Positions 34,676-42,055 of a stretch of 64,000 nt of DNA are shown piece by piece. How positions within the stretch are numbered: the first letter of the stretch is position 1; each line of letters starts with the position of its first letter. The position numbers and the translations under genes are program-made. The notes under the pieces are model-generated. The model was given only the letters and a program-made list of their open reading frames with translations. It was not told the origin of the DNA and ran no database searches. This DNA is from Salsipaludibacter sp963735045 (GTDB lineage Bacteria; Actinomycetota; Nitriliruptoria; Nitriliruptorales; Nitriliruptoraceae): the NCBI GenBank assembly GCA_963735045.1, contig CAVTIZ010000003.1, forward strand, positions 310,001 through 374,000, read 5' to 3'.

Positions 34676-34859
34676 CCAGGTCACCACCGTGTCGCCGGGT
34701 TGCCGTCGCGTTCCGACCCGTGTCGTGCCGCTCGCCCGGCCCGACTTTCGTTCCGCTTACGCCCCACGCCGTGCCTTCTTACGCCCGACTTGCACACGTC
34801 GGCAATGGTGCGACCTGTCGCCGGGACGTGAGGCCCCGGCCAGGGACAGGAGCAGGACA

Positions 34860-35429
34860 ATGGCACAGCAGGTCGTCGCCGAGACCGAACGACCGGGACC
34901 CGGGACACGTGGGGCCGCCCGCCTCGAACAGTCCGGATCGGACAGGCCACGCCGAGGTCGGACCCTCGTGGTGTTCCTGGCCGCGGTGGTCGTGGGCTTC
35001 GCGGCGGTTGCCCTCTGGCTGGTCACGCGCGACGACGCGGGACGCAGCGCCCCGGAGGCGACCGTCGGGGCCGAGGCCGCCCTGTGGGCGGAGAAGCTGG
35101 AGGCGCTGGGGCGGCGTGCGCCTGCCGTGGTCGCCGCCGCGCCCGACGATGCCGTCCTCTGGGCCGAGAAGCAGCACCTGCTGGGACGCGTCGCCGCGGT
35201 CGCACCGGTGGTGACCTCCGCCGCGGATGCCGACGCGGTGCTGCACGCCGAGAAGCAGGGCCTGGTCCAACGCCGCGGAGCCGCCGCGGTCACCACCAAC
35301 CGTGACGACCAGGCCGAACTGCAGGGCGAGAAGGAACGGGCGCTCGCACCGGCGGCGGGCGTCGTCGAGCCGAGCACGGCCGAGGAGGCCGCCACGATCG
35401 CGCGGGAGAAGGGGCTGCTCGTCGGGTGA
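34860..35429 (+). CDS. Single-pass membrane protein with tandem 'AEK' helical repeats
   Basis: 189 residues, no family recognised. A polar N-terminal tail, one membrane helix (TLVVFLAAVVVGFAAVALWL), then an exported or cytoplasmic region built from about five repeats spaced 25-28 residues: EAALWAEKLEALGRRA, DAVLWAEKQHLLGRVA, DAVLHAEKQGLVQRRG, QAELQGEKERALAPAA and a degenerate AATIAREKGLLVG. Each repeat is a short amphipathic helix carrying a central (A/G)EK, joined by Ala/Val/Pro linkers. ATG 34860 follows AGGAGCAGGA. A perfect 17-bp stem-loop follows the stop, so it is a discrete transcription unit. Confidence 0.65.
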   Translation: MAQQVVAETERPGPGTRGAARLEQSGSDRPRRGRTLVVFLAAVVVGFAAVALWLVTRDDAGRSAPEATVGAEAALWAEKLEALGRRAPAVVAAAPDDAVLWAEKQHLLGRVAAVAPVVTSAADADAVLHAEKQGLVQRRGAAAVTTNRDDQAELQGEKERALAPAAGVVEPSTAEEAATIAREKGLLVG

Positions 35430-35447
35430 CCCCCGTCACCCGACACC

Positions 35448-35483
35448 CTGCCGGCACCTCGGTCCAGACCGAGGTGCCGGCAG
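35448..35483 (+). terminator. Strong hairpin after the AEK-repeat gene
   Basis: Perfect 17-bp inverted repeat with a 2-nt loop: left arm CTGCCGGCACCTCGGTC (35448-35464), right arm its exact complement (35467-35483). It lies 18 bases after the stop of the AEK-repeat gene and should act as a terminator. Confidence 0.65.
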
Positions 35484-35503
35484 TGCAGCTCGACCACCCC
35501 TGC

Positions 35504-35560
35504 GCCACCGTGTGCGTTTCGGCCGGTATCCCGGTCCGATCGCACACGATGGCGTGGGGG
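35504..35560. repeat. Dispersed hairpin repeat, copy A
   Basis: Contains the 18-mer GTGCGTTTCGGCCGGTAT (35512-35529), which recurs inverted at 36070-36087. GTGTGCG (35510-35516) pairs with CGCACAC (35541-35547). Flanking bases (GCCACC before, CGATGGC after) are also shared with copy B, so the repeat unit is about 55 bases. Confidence 0.7.
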
Positions 35561-35621
35561 CGGTCGGGCGTCGGGGGGCCCACGGGTGGTGATCGGGCGG
35601 GGCGTCCGTGAGGGCGTCGGC

Positions 35622-35740
35622 GGGGGAGTGTCGGACTCGCCGGGCGGGGGAGTGTTGGACTCGTCGGGCGGGGGAGGGTCGGACTCGCCGGGCGGGGGAG
35701 TGTTGGACTCGCCGGGCGGGGAGGGTCGGACTCATCGGGC
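35622..35740. repeat. Five tandem copies of a 24-bp G-rich unit
   Basis: Units start at 35622, 35646, 35670, 35694 and 35718 (the last lacks one G); consensus GGGGGAGTGT(T/C)GGACTCG then CCGGGC. The exact 24-bp period encodes an 8-residue repeat in any frame, but none of the frames leads into a convincing protein. Strong purine strand asymmetry. Confidence 0.75.
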
Positions 35741-35769
35741 GGTGGCGTCAGTCCTCGAGGAGATCGCGG

Positions 35770-36054
35770 ATGACGCCCATGACACCGTCCAGGACACCGG
35801 CGAAGGTGGTCGCGATCCCGTCGATCCTGCCGATCCTGATGACGGTGGCGTGGCTGTACGCGTTCATGGAACTGATCGGCGCGGCGCTCGACATCGTCAC
35901 CGCCACGGTCGCCGCGGTGTCGATCGGCATCGGGATCGACTTCGCCATCCACTCCGTCGTCCGGTTCCGTGAGGAACTGGAGCGCGTCCCCGAGACCACG
36001 CCGTCGGCCGACGCCTGCCCGACGACCCCGCCGGCCCACCCCATGCCATCGTGA
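35770..36054 (+). pseudogene. Remnant of an RND/MMPL-type exporter
   Basis: 95 codons from ATG 35770. The stretch VVAIPSILPILMTVAWLYAF, ALDIVTATVAAVSIGIGIDF and AIHSVVRFREELE matches the last-third membrane region (TM with GIGIDF-IH-RFREEL) of HAE3-type RND proteins of several hundred residues. Nothing of the porter domains or other helices is present, and the frame runs directly into a hairpin repeat at the 3' side. This is a truncated fragment rather than a functional gene. Confidence 0.65.
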
Positions 36055-36095
36055 GCGTTTCGGCTCGACATACCGGCCGAAACGCACCCGGTGGC
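36040..36095. repeat. Dispersed hairpin repeat, copy B (inverted relative to copy A)
   Basis: GCGTTTCGGC (36055-36064) and GCCGAAACGC (36076-36085) form a perfect 10-bp stem with an 11-nt loop. The 18-mer at 36070-36087 is the exact complement of that in copy A. The two copies face each other across the tandem array and exporter remnant. Confidence 0.7.
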
Positions 36096-36142
36096 GTCGG
36101 TGGGGTTCAGGGTTCGGGGCCGGGCGGGAGGGGAGGGTGGGG

Positions 36143-38167
36143 TCAGGGGGTGGGGTGGGCGAGGCCGCGGGCGACCTGGTCGGAGATGGTGTCGAGGACG
36201 GCCTGGTCGTGGCCGTCGCCGGGGTCGACGGTCCAGTCGGCCAGGGCACCGCTGGTGTCGTCGAGGCCGACGACCACACCGTGGTCGTCGCGTCGCAGGG
36301 CGGCCTCCGGGACGTCGGTGAACCAGCCGTGCACGACCATCGCGTCGCGCAGGCGGCGATGGACCACCGCGTCGAGGTCGGACTCGCCACCGTCGTAGTC
36401 GGCCTCGTCCGCGTCGTCGTGGGCGCCGGGCCAGTGCCGGGCCAGTTGTTGGACCGCGCCGCCGACCAGCGCCATCGGCGCGTACATCCCGGCCACGCCA
36501 CCGACCGACGCCACCCGGTCGCGCACGGCAGCCTCGCGCTGGTCGCCGTCCGCGACCTCGTCCACGGCGGTGGCCAGCAGTGCGCCGGCGGCGAACGACG
36601 GGGTGGCGACCGCCGTGCGCAGCGCGACGAGGTCCCCGGGATGCTGCTGGTCGGTGCGGGCCACGGCCAGGTCGAGGCTCGCGACGGCGGACGCCACGAG
36701 GCGGTCGACCTGGTCCGGGTCGTCGGCGAGTCCACGCACCAGGTCGCGAACGTCGCCGCCGACCAACCCGGGCTGGACGGGCTGGTTGCGTGGCAACGAC
36801 GGGACGTCGCGGAAGGTCCACCCGTCGTCGCCCGTGGCCACCCAGTCCCGGGGACGGACCCCGTCCAGGGCGAACATCGCCGACGGCATCGCGTCGACCA
36901 GCAGGCTGGCCACGGGTCGGCGCAGCGGTGCCGGCAGTCGGTCCTCGCGCCGCCACCGGGCCGCCAGCAGGGGGACGGCCTGGGCCGTCACTCGGGCGGC
37001 GGCGGTCCCTCGCCGGTCCCGGCCGCGGTGGGGGAGCACCGCCGCCTCCAGCGTGGCCCCGAGTCGCTGCCACCCGACCGCCTCGAAGTCTCGTCCGACG
37101 AGGTGGGCCAGGGTGGCGTCGACCTCGCCCAGGGACCGCTCGGGACCGCGCACGGTGGCGCCCGTCGACAGCAGCGCCAGGGCGACCCCGGGGTCCCGGG
37201 CGGTCGTGGCCAGCAGCACGGCGAGGACGTCGTGGGCGGGTTCGCCGGCATGGTCGACCAACGGTTGTGGCCAGGGTGGCGTGTCACCGGCCGTCGCGGC
37301 CCGACGATCCCAGGCACGCTGCCCGCCCTCGGCGCGATCGATCGCCACCGCGGTGTCGACCACCCGTGCGACCACCCCCGGCGCGACGTCGTCGGCGGCG
37401 GCCAGCAGGACCGCCAGGCCGGCGGCCCGACCAGCCACGAACCCGTCGTCGCCGGGGCCGAGCCGCAGCGTGTCGACCAGCACGTCGGTGTCGGCGGCGG
37501 TCCAGTCGGGTCGGCGGGTCGCAGCGCCGAGCACGGAGCCCAGCGCCCGGGTCAGCACGGTCATCCCCCCGTCGTCGCGCGGCCCGCCCGGGCCGTCCGG
37601 CGCGGTGCCGAGTGGCGACCGGTCGGACAGGCGGGCTCGTTGGGCCATCACCAGGTCGACCAGGCCGACCACCCCGGTGGCGCCGGTGCCGTCGGGGCCA
37701 CCCAGGCTCGCCAGCAGCCCGCGCGCGAACGCCGGGTCGGTCGCCAGGACCGTCAGCAGGGCCCAGTCCGCGTCGCGCACCACGCCGCCGTCGAACCACC
37801 CGAGCAGGCGCGCACCCACCTCGGCGCCCCGGGCCAGACGGTCCGACCGGTCGAGCAGGCGGGCCGACCCGAGCGGGCCCAGGGCCCGCGTCGTGGTGTG
37901 CACCAGTCCGAGGTGGTCACGATCGAGGTCGCGCGCACGCCCCGCGAGCCAGGCCACGAACTCGCCCATCCGGTCCAGCTCCCGGCACTCCTCGTCGACC
38001 CCGTCGAAGCCGACCCAGTGCGTGGTCCAGTCGCGGGCGTTGCCACCGATGGCGTCCATGGCATGGTCCAGCCGTGCCATCGCGACGCGAAGATCCGCGA
38101 CGGCGTCGGCGGTCGCGCGGGCCCGACGGTCCAGCGCCGCGGGATCCAGCACGACCCGGTCGGTCAC
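36143..38167 (-). CDS. Large helical protein paired with a WXG100-like gene (possible DUF6571-type ESX-associated protein)
   Basis: 674 residues, almost entirely Ala/Leu/Asp/Arg-rich helix, no signal peptide. Landmarks include ARDWTTHWVGFDGVDEECRE, TDPAFARGLLASLGG, LGSVLGAATRRPDW, DHAGEPAHDVLAVLLATTAR and TGDDGWTFRDVPSLPRNQPV. This recalls large actinobacterial proteins encoded next to WXG100-like genes (the DUF6571 type), thought to be ESX-linked effectors or scaffolds; the assignment is tentative. The GTG at 38167 overlaps the upstream stop (GTGA), which fixes the start. The C-terminus lacks a recognisable toxin domain. Confidence 0.6.
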   Translation of the reverse strand: MTDRVVLDPAALDRRARATADAVADLRVAMARLDHAMDAIGGNARDWTTHWVGFDGVDEECRELDRMGEFVAWLAGRARDLDRDHLGLVHTTTRALGPLGSARLLDRSDRLARGAEVGARLLGWFDGGVVRDADWALLTVLATDPAFARGLLASLGGPDGTGATGVVGLVDLVMAQRARLSDRSPLGTAPDGPGGPRDDGGMTVLTRALGSVLGAATRRPDWTAADTDVLVDTLRLGPGDDGFVAGRAAGLAVLLAAADDVAPGVVARVVDTAVAIDRAEGGQRAWDRRAATAGDTPPWPQPLVDHAGEPAHDVLAVLLATTARDPGVALALLSTGATVRGPERSLGEVDATLAHLVGRDFEAVGWQRLGATLEAAVLPHRGRDRRGTAAARVTAQAVPLLAARWRREDRLPAPLRRPVASLLVDAMPSAMFALDGVRPRDWVATGDDGWTFRDVPSLPRNQPVQPGLVGGDVRDLVRGLADDPDQVDRLVASAVASLDLAVARTDQQHPGDLVALRTAVATPSFAAGALLATAVDEVADGDQREAAVRDRVASVGGVAGMYAPMALVGGAVQQLARHWPGAHDDADEADYDGGESDLDAVVHRRLRDAMVVHGWFTDVPEAALRRDDHGVVVGLDDTSGALADWTVDPGDGHDQAVLDTISDQVARGLAHPTP

Positions 38168-38529
38168 GACGCCTCCTGCTGCCGGCACCGGCGCCGCCGC
38201 CGGTCCCAGTCGTGCCATCGGTCCCGCTGGACCTCACGCCGGGCCTGTTCCTCCGACGCGGCCACGGCGGCGTCCCGCAGTCCGGCGGCACGGATCCGCA
38301 ACTCGTCGTGGCGACCGGCAAGGGCGACCTGCAGGCCCCCCTCCCGGGTCGCGAACTCGTCGGCCAGGCCACCCTCCCAGGTCGACGCCAGGTGCGCCAG
38401 GGACGTGCGGCTCCAGTCCGCCACGTCGGCCAGCAGGTCGGCGAGGCGGTCACACGCATCGGCGGCATCGCGTGCGGCTGCGGCGTCGAACACCACGTCG
38501 GTCCAGTCGACCGGCGGCGGATCCCACAC
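38164..38529 (-). CDS. WXG100-like helical protein
   Basis: 121 residues. Helix-turn-helix hairpin arrangement: DVVFDAAAARDAADACDRLA, then LAHLASTWEGGLADEFATRE with a W-x-G motif at the turn, then a long second helix (RAAGLRDAAVAASEEQARRE) and a basic tail. This is the ESX substrate-like fold, though longer than canonical 100 residues. The GTG at 38529 has GGGAGG about 10 bases upstream; a start at 38580 would overlap a plausible -10 (TATCCT on this strand at about 38562-38567). It is co-translated with the large partner downstream. Confidence 0.6.
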   Translation of the reverse strand: MWDPPPVDWTDVVFDAAAARDAADACDRLADLLADVADWSRTSLAHLASTWEGGLADEFATREGGLQVALAGRHDELRIRAAGLRDAAVAASEEQARREVQRDRWHDWDRRRRRCRQQEAS

Positions 38530-38637
38530 GACCTCGTCCTCCCGCGTCTCGTGTCCATGCAGGATAGCATGAAACAACACAGAAAGAAGCCGTTGAACCC
38601 GCCAGGGGACGGGCGGACGACGAACCGCCCGACCCGG

Positions 38638-40731
38638 TCAGCTGCCGCGGACGAGGGCGAAGCCACCCGGCGGCACGCGGACCGTGACCGTGTCGCCGGC
38701 CGTGGTGGTCGACCACGTTCGGCTGCCGAGGGCGTCGAAGGCCACGGCGGTCACCCGTTCCACCCCGTCCAGCGTCACGGCCTGGCGACGGGGTCGCTGG
38801 TCGAAGCTGCGCAGGAGCGCCTGGCCGCGCCCGTCATCGCCCAGCACCAGCCACTCCAGGGCGGGCTGGACCAACACCGCGTCCAACCGTGCGGTCTGGC
38901 GGGCACGGGCCTCGCGGACGACGACGTCGGTGGACCCGGCGTCGACCTCGCGCGACAACACGCCCTCGAGGTCGAGGTAGCCGGTGGTCGGGGTGACGCC
39001 GGCGTCACCGGCGCCGCCCTGGTCGATGGCGCCCGCCCCCGAGCCGTCGATGCCCACGGTGGTGAGGGGGCCGTGGCCCTGCTGGCGTTCGAACACGGGC
39101 TGCAGCCACTGGCGATCGGTGGTGGGCAGGTCGACCGGGATCGACGTGCTCGCCCCTCGCGGCAGGGCCGCGTACGCGCCACCGCTCCACAGGCCCTCGC
39201 CGGTCCAGGCGTCGGGCGGCGTCACCACGGACGCCCCGCCGGCCAGCTCGCCGTCCTCGGCCTCGACCAGCTGCCAGGTCACGTGGTCGTCGCGCCGGGC
39301 GACCATGGCCCAGTCACGCACGTCGGGGTGGGCGTCCAGCGCCAGCATCGACAGGACGCCGTGGATCGCCGACTCGGCGCCGCTGTTGCGATTGATGACG
39401 CCGTCCGGGCTGATGCCGTCGTAGGTCCGTCCCGTGGCCGGGTCGTACATGGGCTCGCCGGCCGGGTTGTTGCCGAAGTACCACGCGCCGGCCACCCCGG
39501 CGAGCCAGTCGAAGGAGGCCTCACCGGTCTGGTCACCCACCGCCAGCAGGTTGTGCAGGGTGGCATCCGTGCCGTAGGCGATCTGGGTCCTGTCGGTCGG
39601 GGCCGGCAACCAGCCGTTCTCCGGACCGCCCTGGGCCAGCAGGTGCGGGGTGAACGAGCCCGTCTCGCGACGAGCCGTGGCCAGCAGGCCGGGATCGCCC
39701 AGCGTGGCGCTCGCCGTGGCCAGCGCACCAGCCATCTGGTCGCCCCAGGCGTGCCAGATCGTCCGCGACTGGGCGTAGGGCATCAGGGCTCGGTACGGCC
39801 AGTCCCGGGTGGTCCCCAGCTGCATCATGGCGATGCCCTCGGCGAGCTGGTCGAGCACCTCGGTGGCCTCGTCGGCCAGTGCGGCGTCACCGCCACCGGC
39901 TCGTGACGCATCCACGAACGCGGACAGGCCGTAGACCGCCTCCGACGAGGCGTCCGCACCGTCGGCGATCAACCAGGCGGGCCAGTCCAGTCCGTCGACG
40001 ACCTGGGTGGTGCCGTGGTCGACCAGCACCTCACGCTGCACGGCGTCGATCGACAGCTGCATGCGGTCGGCCAGGAATGCCGCGAAGGCGGGATCGGTGT
40101 CCACGAAGGTGGCGTAGCCCTCGCCCAGGGCCCAGATCGTGCGTGCCAGCCAGTAGGAGTCGGCCGAGTCGCTGGGGTCCGGGAGCTCGACCGGTTCGGC
40201 GCTGGGGTTGAGGGTCCCGTCGGGCTGCATCCACAACACGACGTTGCCGGCGTCGGGACCCGTCGCGGTCTGCATGAAGGTCAGTCCGCGCAGCAGTTGG
40301 CGGGCCTGGTCCAGGCTCGACGCATCCCCGGTCTGGGTCGCGTGCCGCAGGAACGCGACCGCGTCGCGGGCGATGTCGTCGGCGTTGAACGCGCCCTGCC
40401 CCCAGGTGTCGGTGACCGGGTCGTAGGGCCCACCGCCGACGCGCTCGTAGACGTCGCCGTCGCGGCGGTCGGCGTAGGTCCACAGCACCCCGATCGACGG
40501 GTCGTCGGCCAGTCCGAAGGTGGTGTGCCCGGCCTGGTCGGGGGGCGTGACCTCGTCGCCGAGGAACTCCAGGTGGTCCATGGTGGCAAGTGGCTCGTCG
40601 ACGTCCTGTGCCACCGACGCCGTCGCCAGGGACGACACCAGGGCCAACACGCCCAGTGCGGTGGCGAGCACGCGCCCACGGGGTCGGCTGGTCGTGGGAC
40701 GCGCCGTCGCTGCAGGGGAGGGTGTGGTCAC
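38638..40731 (-). CDS. Secreted glycoside-hydrolase-like protein of a LacI-regulated sugar locus
   Basis: 697 residues with a signal peptide (RGRVLATALGVLALVSSLAT, likely cleaved after ASVAQ). The central ~450 residues look like an (alpha/alpha)-barrel: GVLWTYADRRDGDVYERVGG, DDIARDAVAFLRHATQTGD, DSADSYWLARTIWALGEGYA, YAQSRTIWHAWGDQMAGALA. The C-terminal ~200 residues are beta-rich and may bind carbohydrate. I cannot assign a numbered GH family; GH9/GH15-like or lyase-like barrels are possibilities. It is divergent from LacI over a shared operator, so it probably cleaves the polymer whose products the neighbouring importer takes up. Confidence 0.65.
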   Translation of the reverse strand: MTTPSPAATARPTTSRPRGRVLATALGVLALVSSLATASVAQDVDEPLATMDHLEFLGDEVTPPDQAGHTTFGLADDPSIGVLWTYADRRDGDVYERVGGGPYDPVTDTWGQGAFNADDIARDAVAFLRHATQTGDASSLDQARQLLRGLTFMQTATGPDAGNVVLWMQPDGTLNPSAEPVELPDPSDSADSYWLARTIWALGEGYATFVDTDPAFAAFLADRMQLSIDAVQREVLVDHGTTQVVDGLDWPAWLIADGADASSEAVYGLSAFVDASRAGGGDAALADEATEVLDQLAEGIAMMQLGTTRDWPYRALMPYAQSRTIWHAWGDQMAGALATASATLGDPGLLATARRETGSFTPHLLAQGGPENGWLPAPTDRTQIAYGTDATLHNLLAVGDQTGEASFDWLAGVAGAWYFGNNPAGEPMYDPATGRTYDGISPDGVINRNSGAESAIHGVLSMLALDAHPDVRDWAMVARRDDHVTWQLVEAEDGELAGGASVVTPPDAWTGEGLWSGGAYAALPRGASTSIPVDLPTTDRQWLQPVFERQQGHGPLTTVGIDGSGAGAIDQGGAGDAGVTPTTGYLDLEGVLSREVDAGSTDVVVREARARQTARLDAVLVQPALEWLVLGDDGRGQALLRSFDQRPRRQAVTLDGVERVTAVAFDALGSRTWSTTTAGDTVTVRVPPGGFALVRGS

Positions 40732-40755
40732 GATGGCGGTCCGCTCGGTTGGGTA

Positions 40756-40789
40756 TTGACGACAGTACTTAAACGTGTAAGACTGTCAA
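40756..40789. promoter_or_regulatory. Divergent promoters overlapping a LacI-type operator
   Basis: CTTAAACGTGTAAG (40768-40781) is a LacI-family operator-like palindrome (CTTA/TAAG arms around a central CG). It is bracketed by TTGACGACAGT and ACTGTCAA. On the minus strand TTGACA and TACTGT with a 16-bp spacer form a promoter for the secreted protein; on the plus strand TTGACG and TAAGAC form one for lacI. A repressor bound in the centre would cover both. Confidence 0.65.
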
Positions 40790-40891
40790 TGGTCGGACAG
40801 CCGGCCCGGGTGAACCGGGCCAGCGGCCAGAGACCAGAGCACAGAGCACAGAGCCCAGAGATCAGCGGCCAGAGCCCACCTCGGAGACCAC

Positions 40892-41929
40892 ATGCCCCGC
40901 CGGGTCACGATCGCGGACATCGCGTCGGCCACCGGCGTGTCCACGGCGGCGGTGTCGTATGCACTCAACGATCGGCCCGGGGTCTCCGAGGAACTGCGCG
41001 ACCGGATCCGCGCCACGGCCGACGAGCTGGGATGGCGACCGAACCGCGCCGCCCAGGCCCTGGTCCGCCAGCGGTCCACCTCCGTGGCCCTGGTGATGCG
41101 TCGACGACCGGAAACGCTGGCGCTCGACCCGTTCTGGGCGCCGCTGCTGGCCGGACTGGAACGGCGGCTCAGCGGCGCCGGCCACGTCCTGATGCTCAGG
41201 ATGGTCACCGGCGACCAGGCCGAGGAGGACGCCTACCGCGACCTCGCCCAGTCCGGCTGTGCCGGCTTCGTCCTGACCGACCTGCGCCAGGACGATCCGC
41301 GATGCGACCTGGTCACGGAACTGGCGGTGCCGGCGGTGGCGCTGGGACGCGAGTGCCAGTCGCCGGGCGTGGCCGCGGTCGAACTCGACGACCGACCCGG
41401 CATACGTGCCGGGGTCCGCCACCTGCTGGACCTCGGCCACCGCCGGATCGCCCACGTGGCCGGTCGTCCCGGGATGGTCCACAGCGCGTCACGCGAGGAG
41501 GCGGTCCGCGACGTCGTGGCCGAGGTCGCCGACGCCTCGCTGCAGGTCGTCGTGGGCGACTTCACCCCCCAGGGTGGCGCGGGGGCCACCAAGCGCCTGG
41601 TCGCCGGTCCCGAGCCGCGGCCCACCGCCATCGTGTACGCCAATGACCTCATGGCGACCGCGGGGATGTCGCTGTTGGCCGAGCTCGACCTGTCGGTGCC
41701 CGACGACATCAGCGTCATCGGCTACGACGACGCCCCGCTCAGTGCCCACCTGTCGCCGCCGCTGACGTCGGTGGCCACCGACGTCGTGGGCTGGGGCGCG
41801 GCTGCCGCGGACGCGTTGCTGGCCGGCATCGAGGCCGGTGGGGACACCGACCGCGTCGTGACCTCGACCATGCCACCCGCCCAGCTGGTCCTGCGCGCCA
41901 GCACCGGCCCCCCGCCCCCCGATGCCTGA
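40892..41929 (+). CDS. LacI-family transcriptional regulator
   Basis: 345 residues. N-terminal LacI HTH with hinge: RVTIADIASATGVSTAAVSY, ALNDRPGVSEELRDRI, DELGWRPNRAAQALVRQRS. The ligand-binding domain is typical (SVALVMRRRPETLALDPFWA, DDISVIGYDDAPLSAHLSPP). The ATG at 40892 has GGAGA a few bases upstream. It probably represses both itself and the divergent secreted hydrolase, and the downstream importer, until the imported sugar binds. A GC-rich hairpin (41933-41947) follows the stop. Confidence 0.92.
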   Translation: MPRRVTIADIASATGVSTAAVSYALNDRPGVSEELRDRIRATADELGWRPNRAAQALVRQRSTSVALVMRRRPETLALDPFWAPLLAGLERRLSGAGHVLMLRMVTGDQAEEDAYRDLAQSGCAGFVLTDLRQDDPRCDLVTELAVPAVALGRECQSPGVAAVELDDRPGIRAGVRHLLDLGHRRIAHVAGRPGMVHSASREEAVRDVVAEVADASLQVVVGDFTPQGGAGATKRLVAGPEPRPTAIVYANDLMATAGMSLLAELDLSVPDDISVIGYDDAPLSAHLSPPLTSVATDVVGWGAAAADALLAGIEAGGDTDRVVTSTMPPAQLVLRASTGPPPPDA

Positions 41930-41932
41930 CCA

Positions 41933-41947
41933 GGCGCGCCGCGCGCC
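41933..41947 (+). terminator. Short GC hairpin after lacI
   Basis: GGCGCG / CGCGCC with a 3-nt loop, four bases after the LacI stop. Weak; it may only partially separate lacI from the importer genes. Confidence 0.35.
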
Positions 41948-42055
41948 GGCCGGCCGGTGTCCCGCGCCACGTGTCACACCTGCCCCGGGACCGCCGGGCG
42001 ACCGACCCCCAGACCCCGACCTGACGACCGACCAACGAACCACAGGAGGTTCGCG

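Noticed and set aside
35770..36054. Functional small membrane protein
   Set aside because: The sequence is an internal slice of an RND exporter with no start context and is bounded by repeats, so it is a remnant.
35290..36735. Proline-rich repeat protein on the minus strand
   Set aside because: The Pro/Thr/Ser repeats are merely the 24-bp DNA array read in a shadow frame; no start signal or domain.
38530..38580. Longer N-terminus for the WXG100-like protein
   Set aside because: The extension covers a likely -10 element and lacks a ribosome-binding site; GTG 38529 has GGGAGG upstream.
36580..39906. 1,108-codon open frame on the plus strand
   Set aside because: Spans three well-supported minus-strand genes in their shadow; Arg/Pro-rich and low complexity.
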